NCBI RefSeq assembly: GCF_022095695.1
Contig: NZ_JAIFZM010000006.1
Location: 1-64,000 of the forward strand
Source of the DNA: Oceanobacillus jordanicus
GTDB lineage: Bacteria > Bacillota > Bacilli > Bacillales > Amphibacillaceae
DNA: 64,000 nt
Reading direction: 5' to 3'
The position numbers were made by a program, and so were the translations under genes. Every line of letters starts with the position of its first letter. Position 1 is the stretch's first letter. Below, in pieces: positions 1 to 8,915 of this stretch. Under the pieces are notes generated by a model. That model was not told the DNA's origin, did no database searches, and saw only the letters and a list, made by a program, of their open reading frames with translations.

Positions 1-113
1 CAATCATAGAAGAGGCCCAATCAACGACAATGCAAGTCAATCAATCATAGAAGAGGTCCAATCAACGACAAGGCAGTTTCAATCAATCGTAAAAGAGGCC
101 CAAGCCAACCAAC
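1..113. repeat. Short tandem repeat, about 2.7 copies of a 41-42 bp unit
   Basis: The unit begins CAATCATAGAAGAGG at 1 and 42 and, diverged (CAATCGTAAAAGAGG), at 84. The copies are contiguous, with no unique spacers, so this is not a CRISPR array. The array touches the left edge and may continue outside the window. No open frame is evident through it. Confidence 0.8.
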
Positions 114-389
114 CGTCCTTACGTTCAATTAAATCAAGGTGTAGAGTGTATGATAATAGGGTACATGGTTAAAAATAAAAACAGCTTGTCAGCATGGGCG
201 TGAGGAATGTCACGTGATTGTCATTACCGTGTACACATTAATGCACGGAACTGCGTTATAATTTAGTGGTACACCGTAAATGAACAGTATATACCGTGCT
301 TACTTGCTGGCGTTTAGCTTGTGAGCTTTTAAATAGATGATAGTTTGATCAGTACTGAGCAAACTCTTTTTAATCAGGGAGGTTTACGC
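114..389 (+). promoter_or_regulatory. Upstream region of the cyd operon
   Basis: This noncoding stretch should hold the cyd promoter. A TATAAT hexamer lies at 257-262, but no convincing -35 sits 16-18 bp upstream, so the promoter may need an activator. I saw no clear Rex palindrome. The ribosome binding site AGGGAGG lies just before the ATG at 390. Confidence 0.4.
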
Positions 390-1742
390 ATGTTTGATTT
401 GGATCCGGTTTTGATGAGCCGATTAATTACTGCAATGACATTAATTTTCCATATTATATTCGCCACGCTTGGTGTTGGTGTACCGTTATTTATTTGCATA
501 GCCGAATTTATCGGAGTGAAAAAGAACGACCAACATTATAGAATGCTGGCAAGACGCTGGACACGAGGTTTTGTTATTACCGTGGCAGTGGGTGTAGTAA
601 CCGGTACTGCTATAGGACTACAGCTATCCTTAGTGTGGCCAAATTTCATGCAGCTTGCTGGTAATGTTATTAGCCTTCCTTTATTTATGGAAGTATTTGC
701 ATTCTTCTTTGAGGCAATCTTTTTAGGAATTTATCTTTATACATGGGATCGTTTTAAAAATCCGCTAACTCATTGGTGGTTTTCTTTGCCGATCGTTATT
801 GGAGGGGCGTTATCTGCATTCTTTATTACCACAGTGAATGCCTTTATGAACACACCAGATGGTTTCACGATGGAGGATGGGCAATTTACAAGCATTAACC
901 CGATTGAGGCAATGTTTAATCCGGCCACAACCTCAAAAGTTATTCACGTATTGAGTTCTTCTTATCTTACCGTTGCTGCAATTCTTGCTACCATTGCAGC
1001 CTTCAGTCTGCTTAAGAAAAAACAATCGGAATATCATAAAAAAGCACTAAAACTGACAATGACCCTCGTGTTTGTGTTTTCTATACTGACCGCACTTGCT
1101 GGTGATATATCAGCAAAGTTTCTTGCAGAACATCAACCAGAAAAGCTTGCTGCTGCAGAGTGGCATTTTGAAACAGAAGAAGGCGCTGACCTTGTGCTTT
1201 TTGGTTGGCTGAATAATGAGGATAATCCAGTTGGTGCAATCCGTCTGCCTGGTCTTTTAAGCTTCTTAGCACATGGCGATTTTGAGAGTGAAGTTACCGG
1301 GCTAAATGAAATCCCGGAAGACGAAAGACCACCACTTTGGGTCCATTATATGTTTGACTTGATGGTAATGATCGGTATGTTCTTAATCGCTGTTTCCTTG
1401 CTCTATATTATCGTAAGCAGAATAAAGAAATGGGATCAGCACAATAAATGGATGGTTCGACTTCTTTTCTTAGCTGGACCGCTTGCGATGCTCTCAACAG
1501 AATTTGGCTGGGTTTATGCAGAGGTTGGAAGACAGCCATGGATTTTGCGTGGCTATATGAAAGTTGATGAAGCGGCCACCACATCGCCACAGATCGGCCT
1601 GATGTTTATCTTCTTCCTTGTTCTGTACATTGTTCTCGGAACATTGTGTGTCATAGTGCTACGAAAGCTCTTTAAGGGGAAACCGGCAGAGGAAGAGTTA
1701 GAGAAGAGGTACCCAACGATTGAAGAGGAGGATAAAGAATGA
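390..1742 (+). CDS. cydA: Cytochrome bd ubiquinol/menaquinol oxidase subunit I
   Basis: Catalytic subunit of the bd-type terminal oxidase; it oxidises quinol and reduces oxygen to water at the cytoplasmic membrane. The product is 450 aa when started at the ATG at 390, which is preceded by AGGGAGG; an in-frame ATT at 345 lacks such a site. Residues His21, His186, Met325 and Glu378 match the haem-ligand positions described for the Geobacillus bd oxidase, and GRQPW follows at about residue 380. The quinol loop is short, as in Bacillus CydA. It overlaps cydB by 4 nt (ATGA), which fits translational coupling. Confidence 0.97.
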   Translation: MFDLDPVLMSRLITAMTLIFHIIFATLGVGVPLFICIAEFIGVKKNDQHYRMLARRWTRGFVITVAVGVVTGTAIGLQLSLVWPNFMQLAGNVISLPLFMEVFAFFFEAIFLGIYLYTWDRFKNPLTHWWFSLPIVIGGALSAFFITTVNAFMNTPDGFTMEDGQFTSINPIEAMFNPATTSKVIHVLSSSYLTVAAILATIAAFSLLKKKQSEYHKKALKLTMTLVFVFSILTALAGDISAKFLAEHQPEKLAAAEWHFETEEGADLVLFGWLNNEDNPVGAIRLPGLLSFLAHGDFESEVTGLNEIPEDERPPLWVHYMFDLMVMIGMFLIAVSLLYIIVSRIKKWDQHNKWMVRLLFLAGPLAMLSTEFGWVYAEVGRQPWILRGYMKVDEAATTSPQIGLMFIFFLVLYIVLGTLCVIVLRKLFKGKPAEEELEKRYPTIEEEDKE

Positions 1743-2752
1743 GCTATGAAATAATCGGAATTACAGTTCTGTGGATCTTTTTGTACGGATACCTTATCGT
1801 AGCATCTGTTGATTTCGGCGCTGGCTTTTTTGCCTATTATGCGAAGATCACAGGGAATGACCATATCATTAATCAATTGATCTCGCGCTATCTCTCCCCG
1901 GTCTGGGAGGTAACCAATGTATTCTTTGTTTTCTTCTTTGTAGGGATTGTTGGTTTCTTTCCAGATTCGGCATACTATTATGGGACAGCATTGCTCGTGC
2001 CTGGGAGTATTGCCATTATTTTGCTGGCAATTCGCGGTTCCTTTTACGCGTTTGAGAATTATGGATCGAAGCGAAGTAATGTCTACATGTTTTTATACGG
2101 GGCAACAGGCTTGCTAATCCCTGCATCCCTTTCCACAGCGATGACCTTGTCTGAAGGTGGATTTATTACAGAGAGTGGAGGAACTGTATCCCTTGACTAT
2201 CTTGCTTTATTTACAAGTCCTTACTCTTGGAGTGTTGTGTTTCTTGCGCTTGTTTCTGTTCTATACATCAGTGCTACTTTTCTTGTATATTATGCAGCGC
2301 GGGCAGATGACCAAAAAGCATTACAGTTGGTTAGAAAATATGCCCTGTTTTGGGCAACGCCTACCATCGTTGCGTCTCTGACCACTTTTATTGCATTGGG
2401 GCAGCATAATGAAGTGCATTATGATAAAATGCTTGATTTATGGTGGATGTTTGGCCTATCGGTTGGGTTCTTTATGATCGCCATGTGGCTTATCTATATT
2501 GGGAAATGCTATGGATGGGCATTTATTAGTGTTATGTTGCAGTTTTTCTTCGCATTCTTTGGGTACGGCGCAAGCCATTTACCATATATTTTGTATCCAT
2601 ATATTAATATCTATGACAGTGTTACCTTTGAATCTACAGCAATTGCACTCATTATTGTCTTTATCGCAGGACTCTTACTACTAATACCTTCGCTAATTCT
2701 ATTAATGAGATTGTTCCTGTTCAATGCCGATTATGTAAAAGGTAAAAAATAA
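1739..2752 (+). CDS. cydB: Cytochrome bd oxidase subunit II
   Basis: Structural partner of CydA in the membrane oxidase. The product is 337 aa and strongly hydrophobic, with roughly eight or nine membrane segments; the usual Bacillus length is about 338. It begins within the cydA stop codon and is followed after 22 nt by the first cyd ABC gene. Identification rests on family sequence (N-terminal LYGYLIVASVDFGAGFF type motif) and operon order. Confidence 0.96.
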   Translation: MSYEIIGITVLWIFLYGYLIVASVDFGAGFFAYYAKITGNDHIINQLISRYLSPVWEVTNVFFVFFFVGIVGFFPDSAYYYGTALLVPGSIAIILLAIRGSFYAFENYGSKRSNVYMFLYGATGLLIPASLSTAMTLSEGGFITESGGTVSLDYLALFTSPYSWSVVFLALVSVLYISATFLVYYAARADDQKALQLVRKYALFWATPTIVASLTTFIALGQHNEVHYDKMLDLWWMFGLSVGFFMIAMWLIYIGKCYGWAFISVMLQFFFAFFGYGASHLPYILYPYINIYDSVTFESTAIALIIVFIAGLLLLIPSLILLMRLFLFNADYVKGKK

Positions 2753-2774
2753 GCTCCGATTGGAGATACGTCAC

Positions 2775-4505
2775 ATGGATAAGTTAAAAGCAATGATTAA
2801 ACAACAAAAAAAACGTATGGCCTTACTGGTTTTATTTGCTCTAATTGCCGGTACGATGGTTATTGCCCAGGCGTATCTTCTTGTCATCATCATTGAGGAT
2901 GCCTTTCTGGGAGATGCAAACTTAACAGACGCACTCCCCTGGTTAGGCATACTCCTATTAGTTTTGCTTTTTCGAACAGGTTCTACCTATTTAAGCGGAA
3001 GAACAGGGGTTAAAATTGGTGCACATGCCAAGGGAGAATTCCGCCAATCCTTGTTACACCAATATAAAGTGACCCCTGTTCAGGCTTCTATTACAGGACA
3101 GTCTGGTGGAAAAGTAAGTATTTTAATGGATGCTGTCGACGAAGTGGAAAGCTATTTTAGTTCCTATATTCCGCAGGTGATTCAATCTAGTCTCATTCCA
3201 TTGCTTATTCTAATCGTGGTATTTACGCAGCACGTGAATTCAGGGCTCATTATGATCATCACTGCTCCGTTTATTCCCATTTTTATGATTATCATTGGGA
3301 TGCAAACCCAGAAAAAATCAGAAGAGCAGCTGGACAAACTGGCATCATTTTCGGGTGGTTTTTTGGATACCTTGCAAGGCTTAACAACACTTAAGCTTTT
3401 TGGCCGTGCTCGAAAACAAAAACAAACCATTGAAAAGAGCAGTTTGGGTTTTCGTGATGCGACGATGGAAATTTTAAAGGTTGCTTTTACTTCTTCTTTT
3501 ATGCTGGAACTCATCTCCATGCTAAGTATCGGAATTATTGCTTTAGAAATAGCCCTGCAACTTATTCTTTTCGACGGGATTACGTTTTTTGTAGGATTTT
3601 TAATTCTAATTCTTGCGCCAGAATTCTACACTTCTCTTAAGGAATTAGGAAGCGCCTTTCATAATGGTCAAAGTAGTATCGGTGCTGCGAAGAAAATTGC
3701 CGAGGAGCTAACAGAATCCGACAATGAAATCACCTGGGGCGAAAAAGAGTTTACAGAAGTGCATCAACCACCGAATCTGAAACTGAACCAAGTTAGTTTT
3801 AGCTATGGTGTTGATCAATTTCATTTGTCTGCTATTGAAGCTAGTCTTCCGCCTTACTCTTCGGTTGCGATCGTAGGAAGAAGTGGCTCAGGAAAATCTA
3901 CATTACTGCATTTGCTAGCAGGACTATTACCATTGTCAGAAGGTAATATTTTTGCAGATGGTAGCCCATTAAGCGACTATAAGGAAGCGGAATGGTTTAG
4001 TAAATTGAGCTACATATCACAGCATCCTTATATATTTTCAGGCACCTTTGCGGAAAACATAGCAATAGGCTCAACAAATGATGCTTCTAGAGAGGCTATT
4101 CAAGCGGCTGCAGAGCAAGCGGGTATTATGGATCTCGTCCAATCACTTGAGAAGGGCTTGGATACACGAGTGGGAGAAGCAGGTAGAGGGCTTTCTGGTG
4201 GGGAAAAACAACGTTTGGCATTAGCCAGAGCTTTCCTTAATCAGCCCTCCCTTATCTTGTTTGATGAGCCAACAACGGGTCTGGATCTGAAAACAGAACG
4301 CATTTTACAAAACTCGATTAGAAAACTTTCGGAGAACGCAACAATCATAACCGTTGCACACAGACTTCACACAATTAAGAATGCTGATCAGATTCTTTTC
4401 CTTGAGGAAGGGAAGTTAGCTGGTAAAGGGACACATGAAGAGCTGGTTGCAAGCCTTCCAGCATACGCAGCAATGGTTTCCGTACAGCAAGGGGGCACAG
4501 CCTAA
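2775..4505 (+). CDS. cydD: Thiol reductant ABC exporter, first subunit (CydD type)
   Basis: Half of the heterodimeric CydDC exporter of cysteine/glutathione-type thiols, required for assembly of the bd oxidase. An N-terminal six-helix membrane domain (about residues 15-310) precedes a nucleotide-binding domain with Walker A GRSGSGKST, signature LSGGEKQR and Walker B LILFDEPT. The start is taken as ATG 2775, with GGAG 9 nt upstream; a TTG at 2760 has no site. B. subtilis calls the gene in this position cydC; the symbol here follows E. coli usage. It overlaps the next gene by 1 nt. Confidence 0.93.
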   Translation: MDKLKAMIKQQKKRMALLVLFALIAGTMVIAQAYLLVIIIEDAFLGDANLTDALPWLGILLLVLLFRTGSTYLSGRTGVKIGAHAKGEFRQSLLHQYKVTPVQASITGQSGGKVSILMDAVDEVESYFSSYIPQVIQSSLIPLLILIVVFTQHVNSGLIMIITAPFIPIFMIIIGMQTQKKSEEQLDKLASFSGGFLDTLQGLTTLKLFGRARKQKQTIEKSSLGFRDATMEILKVAFTSSFMLELISMLSIGIIALEIALQLILFDGITFFVGFLILILAPEFYTSLKELGSAFHNGQSSIGAAKKIAEELTESDNEITWGEKEFTEVHQPPNLKLNQVSFSYGVDQFHLSAIEASLPPYSSVAIVGRSGSGKSTLLHLLAGLLPLSEGNIFADGSPLSDYKEAEWFSKLSYISQHPYIFSGTFAENIAIGSTNDASREAIQAAAEQAGIMDLVQSLEKGLDTRVGEAGRGLSGGEKQRLALARAFLNQPSLILFDEPTTGLDLKTERILQNSIRKLSENATIITVAHRLHTIKNADQILFLEEGKLAGKGTHEELVASLPAYAAMVSVQQGGTA

Positions 4506-6217
4506 TGAAGGACTTAGCTATCGTTACAAAATTAATGATGTTTGAAAAAAGGGATATTTTCTTGTCGATTCTGGTGGGGTTCATTGCAGGGATAGCTGGC
4601 GTTGGGCTGTTTGCGGCTAGTGGATATTTAATTTCCAAGGCAGCGCTTGCTCCCCCTTTATATGCCTTGATTGTGTTGACGTCTACTGTAAAGCTTTTGG
4701 GCTTCACAAGGGCTTTGACCCGTTATGCAGAAAGGTATTTCTCTCATCGTGCGACGTTTACCATTCTAAGTAATTTGCGTGTGTCTTTATTTGAAAAGAT
4801 AGAGCCACTCGCGCCTGGTATCTTTCAGAAATATCGAAGTGGGGATTTACTTGCAAGGATAGTGGGCGATATTGAGAGCCTGCAAAACTTCTTTCTGCGC
4901 GTCTTCTACCCACCTATTGTGCTTGTCTTGGTCTTTTTAAGCACAATATTTTTTACCGCATTCTTTTCAATTTATGCAGCATTTGTCTTATTTTTAGGTC
5001 TTGTCATGACAGGATTTGTAGTCCCTGCCATTTTTGCTATAAAACAGCGAAGGATCGATCAGGATGTTCGAGAAAATCGGGCAGTGCTTTCGACAGATGT
5101 GACAGAATACCTCTATGGGTTCCGTGATCTGAAAGTCTACCAGCAGCTTGAGAGTCGAGAGGAACAGCTGTTACAATCCTCGGGTCAGTATATTAAGGAA
5201 CAAGAGGTAGAAGGAATTAGTAAACTGTTTAGCCAATCATTAAATACACTTGTTTCTCATATCATTACAGCCATTGTGCTTGGGCTTGGTGTCTATTTAG
5301 TTGCAAACGGGAGCCTGGAAGGCGTATTACTGGCAATGCTGGTAATGATTTCGATCACTGTTTTTGAAGATGCTTCCCCGATGGCAGCTTTTCCTATCTA
5401 CTATCATGATAACCAAAGAGCAGCACGTAGGTTGTTTCAAGTTGTAAAAGATGACAAAACTTCTGCTAATGAAAGAAATCTTCCTTCTATTCCTGATGAG
5501 GTGCCCTCTGTAAGAATGGATAACGTGACGTTTACCTTTGAAGACGAATGGAGACCGACGTTGAAAGATATTAGTTTTGAACTGGAAAAGGGAAGTAAAA
5601 CGGCTATAGTCGGTCCGAGTGGTTCTGGTAAATCAACGATTCTTCAGCTTATTTTAAAGTTGTATGAACCCGTACAGGGAGACATTAAACTAAATGATCT
5701 CTCGCTTGCATCATCTAACAAGGAATCTATTTGGAGTATGGCCAATGTTGTGTTACAAGAAAACCACTTTTTCTTTGGCACCATCAAGGAAAATCTACTG
5801 TTGGCTGGTGACGATCTAACAGATAAACAATTAACGGAGGCGTTACAGAAGGTTAAGTTAGATAGATTTTCCTTGTCTGATGATGTACTTGAAAAAGGCG
5901 CTAACCTTTCCGGTGGGGAGAAGCAGCGACTCGCTATTGCCAGAGCTTTGCTTAAAAAAGGTAAGTTGTGGCTTCTAGATGAGCCTACATCTTCTGTGGA
6001 TGCTCTTACAGAGAAGTCGATCCATGAATGTATTTTGCGGCAAGCAGAAAAGGATACCCTAATCCTTGTCAGTCACCGTTTGGCTGGGATGGAAATAATG
6101 GATCACATCCTCGTTATGGACCAAGGGGAAATTGTGGAATTCGGCTCTTACGAGGAGCTCATGGGTAAGAAGGGTTATTTTTATGAGATGAAGGAAATTG
6201 AGAAGAACTTGTTATAG
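4505..6217 (+). CDS. cydC: Thiol reductant ABC exporter, second subunit (CydC type)
   Basis: Second half of the CydDC exporter. The product is 570 aa: a membrane domain, then an ATPase domain with Walker A GPSGSGKST near residue 370, signature LSGGEKQRLAIARAL and Walker B LWLLDEPTSSVD. The TAATG junction with the preceding gene implies coupled translation and equal subunit supply. It is the last gene of the cyd operon, closed by a strong terminator. Known as cydD in B. subtilis. Confidence 0.93.
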   Translation: MKDLAIVTKLMMFEKRDIFLSILVGFIAGIAGVGLFAASGYLISKAALAPPLYALIVLTSTVKLLGFTRALTRYAERYFSHRATFTILSNLRVSLFEKIEPLAPGIFQKYRSGDLLARIVGDIESLQNFFLRVFYPPIVLVLVFLSTIFFTAFFSIYAAFVLFLGLVMTGFVVPAIFAIKQRRIDQDVRENRAVLSTDVTEYLYGFRDLKVYQQLESREEQLLQSSGQYIKEQEVEGISKLFSQSLNTLVSHIITAIVLGLGVYLVANGSLEGVLLAMLVMISITVFEDASPMAAFPIYYHDNQRAARRLFQVVKDDKTSANERNLPSIPDEVPSVRMDNVTFTFEDEWRPTLKDISFELEKGSKTAIVGPSGSGKSTILQLILKLYEPVQGDIKLNDLSLASSNKESIWSMANVVLQENHFFFGTIKENLLLAGDDLTDKQLTEALQKVKLDRFSLSDDVLEKGANLSGGEKQRLAIARALLKKGKLWLLDEPTSSVDALTEKSIHECILRQAEKDTLILVSHRLAGMEIMDHILVMDQGEIVEFGSYEELMGKKGYFYEMKEIEKNLL

Positions 6218-6227
6218 GCTTAGTGAA

Positions 6228-6251
6228 AAGTCCGGGATACCGGGCTTTTTT
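6228..6251 (+). terminator. Intrinsic terminator of the cyd operon
   Basis: Eight-base-pair stem (AAGTCCGG with CCGGGCTT, one G-T pair), loop GATA, followed by TTTTTT. Confidence 0.9.
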
Positions 6252-6296
6252 CTTGCGTAATTAGTGGCAATTATAAAAAACTCACGTAAATTAGGC

Positions 6297-6355
6297 TTGA
6301 AGGAAAACGCATTCCATGCTAATATATCGTTATACGATACATCGACATGCGATGT
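6297..6355 (+). promoter_or_regulatory. padR promoter with two nested palindromes
   Basis: TTGAAG (6297-6302), 17 nt, TAATAT (6320-6325). Overlapping the expected transcription start are a dyad of 6-bp arms, TATCGT and ACGATA (6325-6339), and immediately downstream ACATCG and CGATGT (6339-6355). Both are candidate autoregulatory operators for the PadR protein encoded next. Confidence 0.65.
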
Positions 6356-6369
6356 AATGAGGTGAATAA

Positions 6370-6714
6370 ATGAAGCAGCCAGAGGATTTCTTACCCTTAT
6401 CCCAGGCAACATACTATATACTTTTATCATTGAGAGTGAAACGACATGGCTATGGCATCATGCAGGATGTAGAAGAAATTAGTCAAAGTGAAGTAAAAAT
6501 GGGTCCGGGAACGTTATATGGTGCCTTAGGTAAACTAGAAAAGCAACAAGTCATACAGAAGGTTACCGTGGAATCAGATGAACGCAGAAAATACTATGAC
6601 CTTACAGAACTGGGAAAACAGGTTTTGCAGAAAGAATATATAAGGTTAAGATCTTTAGTAAACAATGCTACAGATATAATTGAGAGGTTGGAGGTTGAAG
6701 AAGATGGCTATTAG
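6370..6714 (+). CDS. PadR family transcriptional regulator
   Basis: A 114 aa winged-helix protein of the PadR family. The N-terminal LSQATYYILLSL and the GPGTLYGALGKLEKQ stretch are the recognisable family features. The site GAGGTG precedes the ATG. It is followed by a DUF2812 membrane protein overlapping by 11 nt; PadR regulators often control such partner membrane proteins encoded directly downstream. The likely target is its own promoter, where two palindromes sit. The effector is unknown. Confidence 0.9.
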   Translation: MKQPEDFLPLSQATYYILLSLRVKRHGYGIMQDVEEISQSEVKMGPGTLYGALGKLEKQQVIQKVTVESDERRKYYDLTELGKQVLQKEYIRLRSLVNNATDIIERLEVEEDGY

Positions 6715-7216
6715 GAAATTTCGTCTATTCCTTGCTTCTGGACTGGAAAAAGAAGAGCAATGGCTCACAGCAATGTCTGCAAAAGGGCTGCATATGAAAA
6801 AATACAAACTAGGCTTTTATACGTTTGAAGAAGATAAAAACAAAGCGTTTGTTTACCAAATAGATTTTCAGAGAATTGCAACAGATGATTATATTCAACT
6901 TTATGAGGATGCTGGATGGAATTATGTAGATCAGTCAATTGGACTGTTCCATTATTTCCGTACGGATGCTTCAAATGAATCGGTTCCTAAAATTTACTCT
7001 GACTATGAGTCGGTTGTGGAGTCGTATAAAGGTATGTTACGGTTTTACATGATTCTTTTCGCCATTTTGTTATTATCCCAACTAGGTGGATTGCTTACTT
7101 GGAAGTGGGGCGGTTTGCAAATCTTTACCATGTCACTTACTGGTGCTGTCGTAGTCCTGTATATATATATGCTTATCGCGCTTAAGCGAAAGATTAATTT
7201 CTATAAGAGAAATTGA
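6704..7216 (+). CDS. DUF2812 membrane protein paired with PadR
   Basis: A 170 aa protein with a soluble N-terminal part (about residues 1-110; the start AIRKFRLFLASGLEKEEQWL is typical of DUF2812) and two C-terminal membrane helices (about 112-130 and 140-160). The start at ATG 6704 is chosen for GGAGG 9 nt upstream. It shares a transcript with padR. The biochemical role is not known; membership of PadR-linked sensor or envelope-response modules is inferred from context. Confidence 0.8.
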   Translation: MAIRKFRLFLASGLEKEEQWLTAMSAKGLHMKKYKLGFYTFEEDKNKAFVYQIDFQRIATDDYIQLYEDAGWNYVDQSIGLFHYFRTDASNESVPKIYSDYESVVESYKGMLRFYMILFAILLLSQLGGLLTWKWGGLQIFTMSLTGAVVVLYIYMLIALKRKINFYKRN

Positions 7217-7247
7217 AAGCAGGCATTCATTAAGGATGCCTGCTTTC
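7215..7247. terminator. Bidirectional terminator overlapping a coding 3' end
   Basis: A 14-bp near-perfect stem, arms GAAAGCAGGCATTC and GGATGCCTGCTTTC, lies between convergent genes. The right arm also encodes the last codons (ESRHP) of the minus-strand HAD gene. Confidence 0.85.
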
Positions 7248-7805
7248 AATTAATGAAATAAATTCTGTCCACTCGTACAACCGGATTGCTTGGGTAAATT
7301 CTCGGTTATAGGATTGGTCTTTAATTACTAAGGTTGTTGGTTCTTCCTGTAATGTGTTTAAAACAGCAGGTTTATCATCCACATAGTAATCGAGCTCCAG
7401 GTTTTGAATAATGTTTATTTTTTCATGGTCATTCATACCGTAGAAGAAAGCATCGTCCTCTATAGGGAAACCTTTCTCTTTCATCCAGACTTTCGTCCGT
7501 TCACCATGGACCATAGGTCGTGCTGTAATGTAGTAGATCGTATGCCCTTTTCCTTTTAATTCGTTTAGAACCTCAACAGCACCCGAGAAGGCGGGGCAAT
7601 CTGTATAATAAATTGACTCTAAAGATTGCTCCCACATTGCTTTACCTTCTTTGTCATTTAAGCCAAAAGGCTCGTGGATCTCCACACGCTTGAGGGCATG
7701 AAATGTTTCGGTGGGTATCTGCTTTCCGAGCTTTTTATTATATATATGAAAGGCATGTGCTCGTAAGTTAATTAAGGTGTCATCAATATCAAAACCAAAT
7801 TTCAT
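7230..7805 (-). CDS. HAD-superfamily nucleotidase-like phosphatase
   Basis: A 191 aa protein with the HAD motif I FDIDDTLI at the N-terminus (nucleophile Asp plus general-acid Asp), the motif II region YYITARP, and a C-terminal acidic pair in YYVDDKPAV (motif IV). Size and motifs match the 5'(3')-deoxyribonucleotidase-like group found in Bacillus and its phages, so a small phosphorylated metabolite, perhaps a nucleotide, is the expected substrate. It lies 9 nt downstream of ribD on the same strand and may share its transcript, which would also allow a role in flavin-precursor dephosphorylation. That link is inference. Confidence 0.75.
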   Translation of the reverse strand: MKFGFDIDDTLINLRAHAFHIYNKKLGKQIPTETFHALKRVEIHEPFGLNDKEGKAMWEQSLESIYYTDCPAFSGAVEVLNELKGKGHTIYYITARPMVHGERTKVWMKEKGFPIEDDAFFYGMNDHEKINIIQNLELDYYVDDKPAVLNTLQEEPTTLVIKDQSYNREFTQAIRLYEWTEFISLIESRHP

Positions 7806-7814
7806 CCATATCCC

Positions 7815-8915
7815 TCAGTTCTTTTCGCCATGAATAACTGGGTAGCCAGTTATTTTCAGGTCGCTCCCAATTGTCTCCACCTGGAGGTTGTTTAGCTCGA
7901 TGGCATCCTGCATCTCTTCCGCGCCCGTTCCTCCAAGGAAGGACGGGGCTTGCTGGCCACCAACGAGTTTTGGTGCCATGTACACGACCAGCTTATCGAC
8001 AAGCTGATGCTCTATAAAGCTTGCATTTATAGTAGCTCCTGCTTCAACTAACAGTGAAGAAATATTCTTCTTCCCCATATAGTCCAACACTTCTCCGGGA
8101 TGAATATAATCCCCTTCTAGCATAATAACGTGAACGCCGCTTTCCTCTAGTGACTCTTTTTTTTCCTCATTATAACGGCTTGTCGTAAAAACCCAGGTTT
8201 CCGCTCTATTGTCTTTTACTAGCTGACAGTCTAGCGGGATTTTTAGGGTGGAATCCAGTACAATTCTAATTGGATTTTTTCCATTTGGGATTCGTGCGGT
8301 TAGGGCAGGGTTATCCTCTAGTACAGTGTTAATTCCAGTAAGAATGGCCATATTTTCATGTCGCAATCGATGGACATCTGTGCGAGCTTCCTCTGATGTG
8401 ATCCATTTACTGCTATTGGTGTGGGTGGCGACCTTTCCGTCAAGGGAGGATCCAACCTTTAAGCTAACAAATGGCCGTTGCGTAACAATATATTTGTTAA
8501 AAACTTCATTCATTTTAACAGATTCTTGTTCGCAAATTCCCGTGATCACTTCAATGCCAGCCTTTTTTAGAATGGCAACTCCATTCCCTGAAACTACTGG
8601 ATTTGGATCAAGGGTGGCAACCACCACTCTTGCAACGCCTGCCCTAACAACAGCTTCTGCACATGGTCCTGTTCTGCCGTGGTGAGAGCAAGGTTCAAGG
8701 GTGACGTACATTGTCGCACCTTTCGCATGCTCACCAGCCATACGTAGTGCATGAACTTCTGCATGCGCTTCCCCTGCTTTTAAATGGCTGCCAATTCCTA
8801 CGATACGACTTCCATTAACGATGACACAGCCTACCAGTGGATTAGGGTCTGTTTGTCCCTTCATTGCTTTAGCTTGGTTTAAAGCAAGCTCCATGTAATA
8901 GCTATGATCAGTCAT
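7815..8915 (-). CDS. ribD: Bifunctional riboflavin deaminase/reductase RibD
   Basis: Catalyses deamination of the pyrimidine product of GTP cyclohydrolase II and reduction of its ribosyl side chain. The N-terminal zinc deaminase domain shows HAEVHAL and PCSHHGRTGPC; the C-terminal reductase domain starts near residue 145 (RPFVSLKVGSSLDGKVAT). At 366 aa it is full length. It overlaps ribA by 8 nt. The remaining riboflavin genes (ribB, ribE, ribH) are not in this window, which is unusual for Bacilli, where the pathway is normally one operon. Confidence 0.95.
   Translation of the reverse strand: MTDHSYYMELALNQAKAMKGQTDPNPLVGCVIVNGSRIVGIGSHLKAGEAHAEVHALRMAGEHAKGATMYVTLEPCSHHGRTGPCAEAVVRAGVARVVVATLDPNPVVSGNGVAILKKAGIEVITGICEQESVKMNEVFNKYIVTQRPFVSLKVGSSLDGKVATHTNSSKWITSEEARTDVHRLRHENMAILTGINTVLEDNPALTARIPNGKNPIRIVLDSTLKIPLDCQLVKDNRAETWVFTTSRYNEEKKESLEESGVHVIMLEGDYIHPGEVLDYMGKKNISSLLVEAGATINASFIEHQLVDKLVVYMAPKLVGGQQAPSFLGGTGAEEMQDAIELNNLQVETIGSDLKITGYPVIHGEKN

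Noticed and set aside
1-113. Possible CRISPR array
   Set aside because: The repeat units are contiguous and similar along their full length, with no unique spacers, and no cas genes are present.
114-389. Rex-binding palindrome upstream of cydA
   Set aside because: TTGTGAGC at about 318 has no matching TTCACAA half, so the site is not supported.
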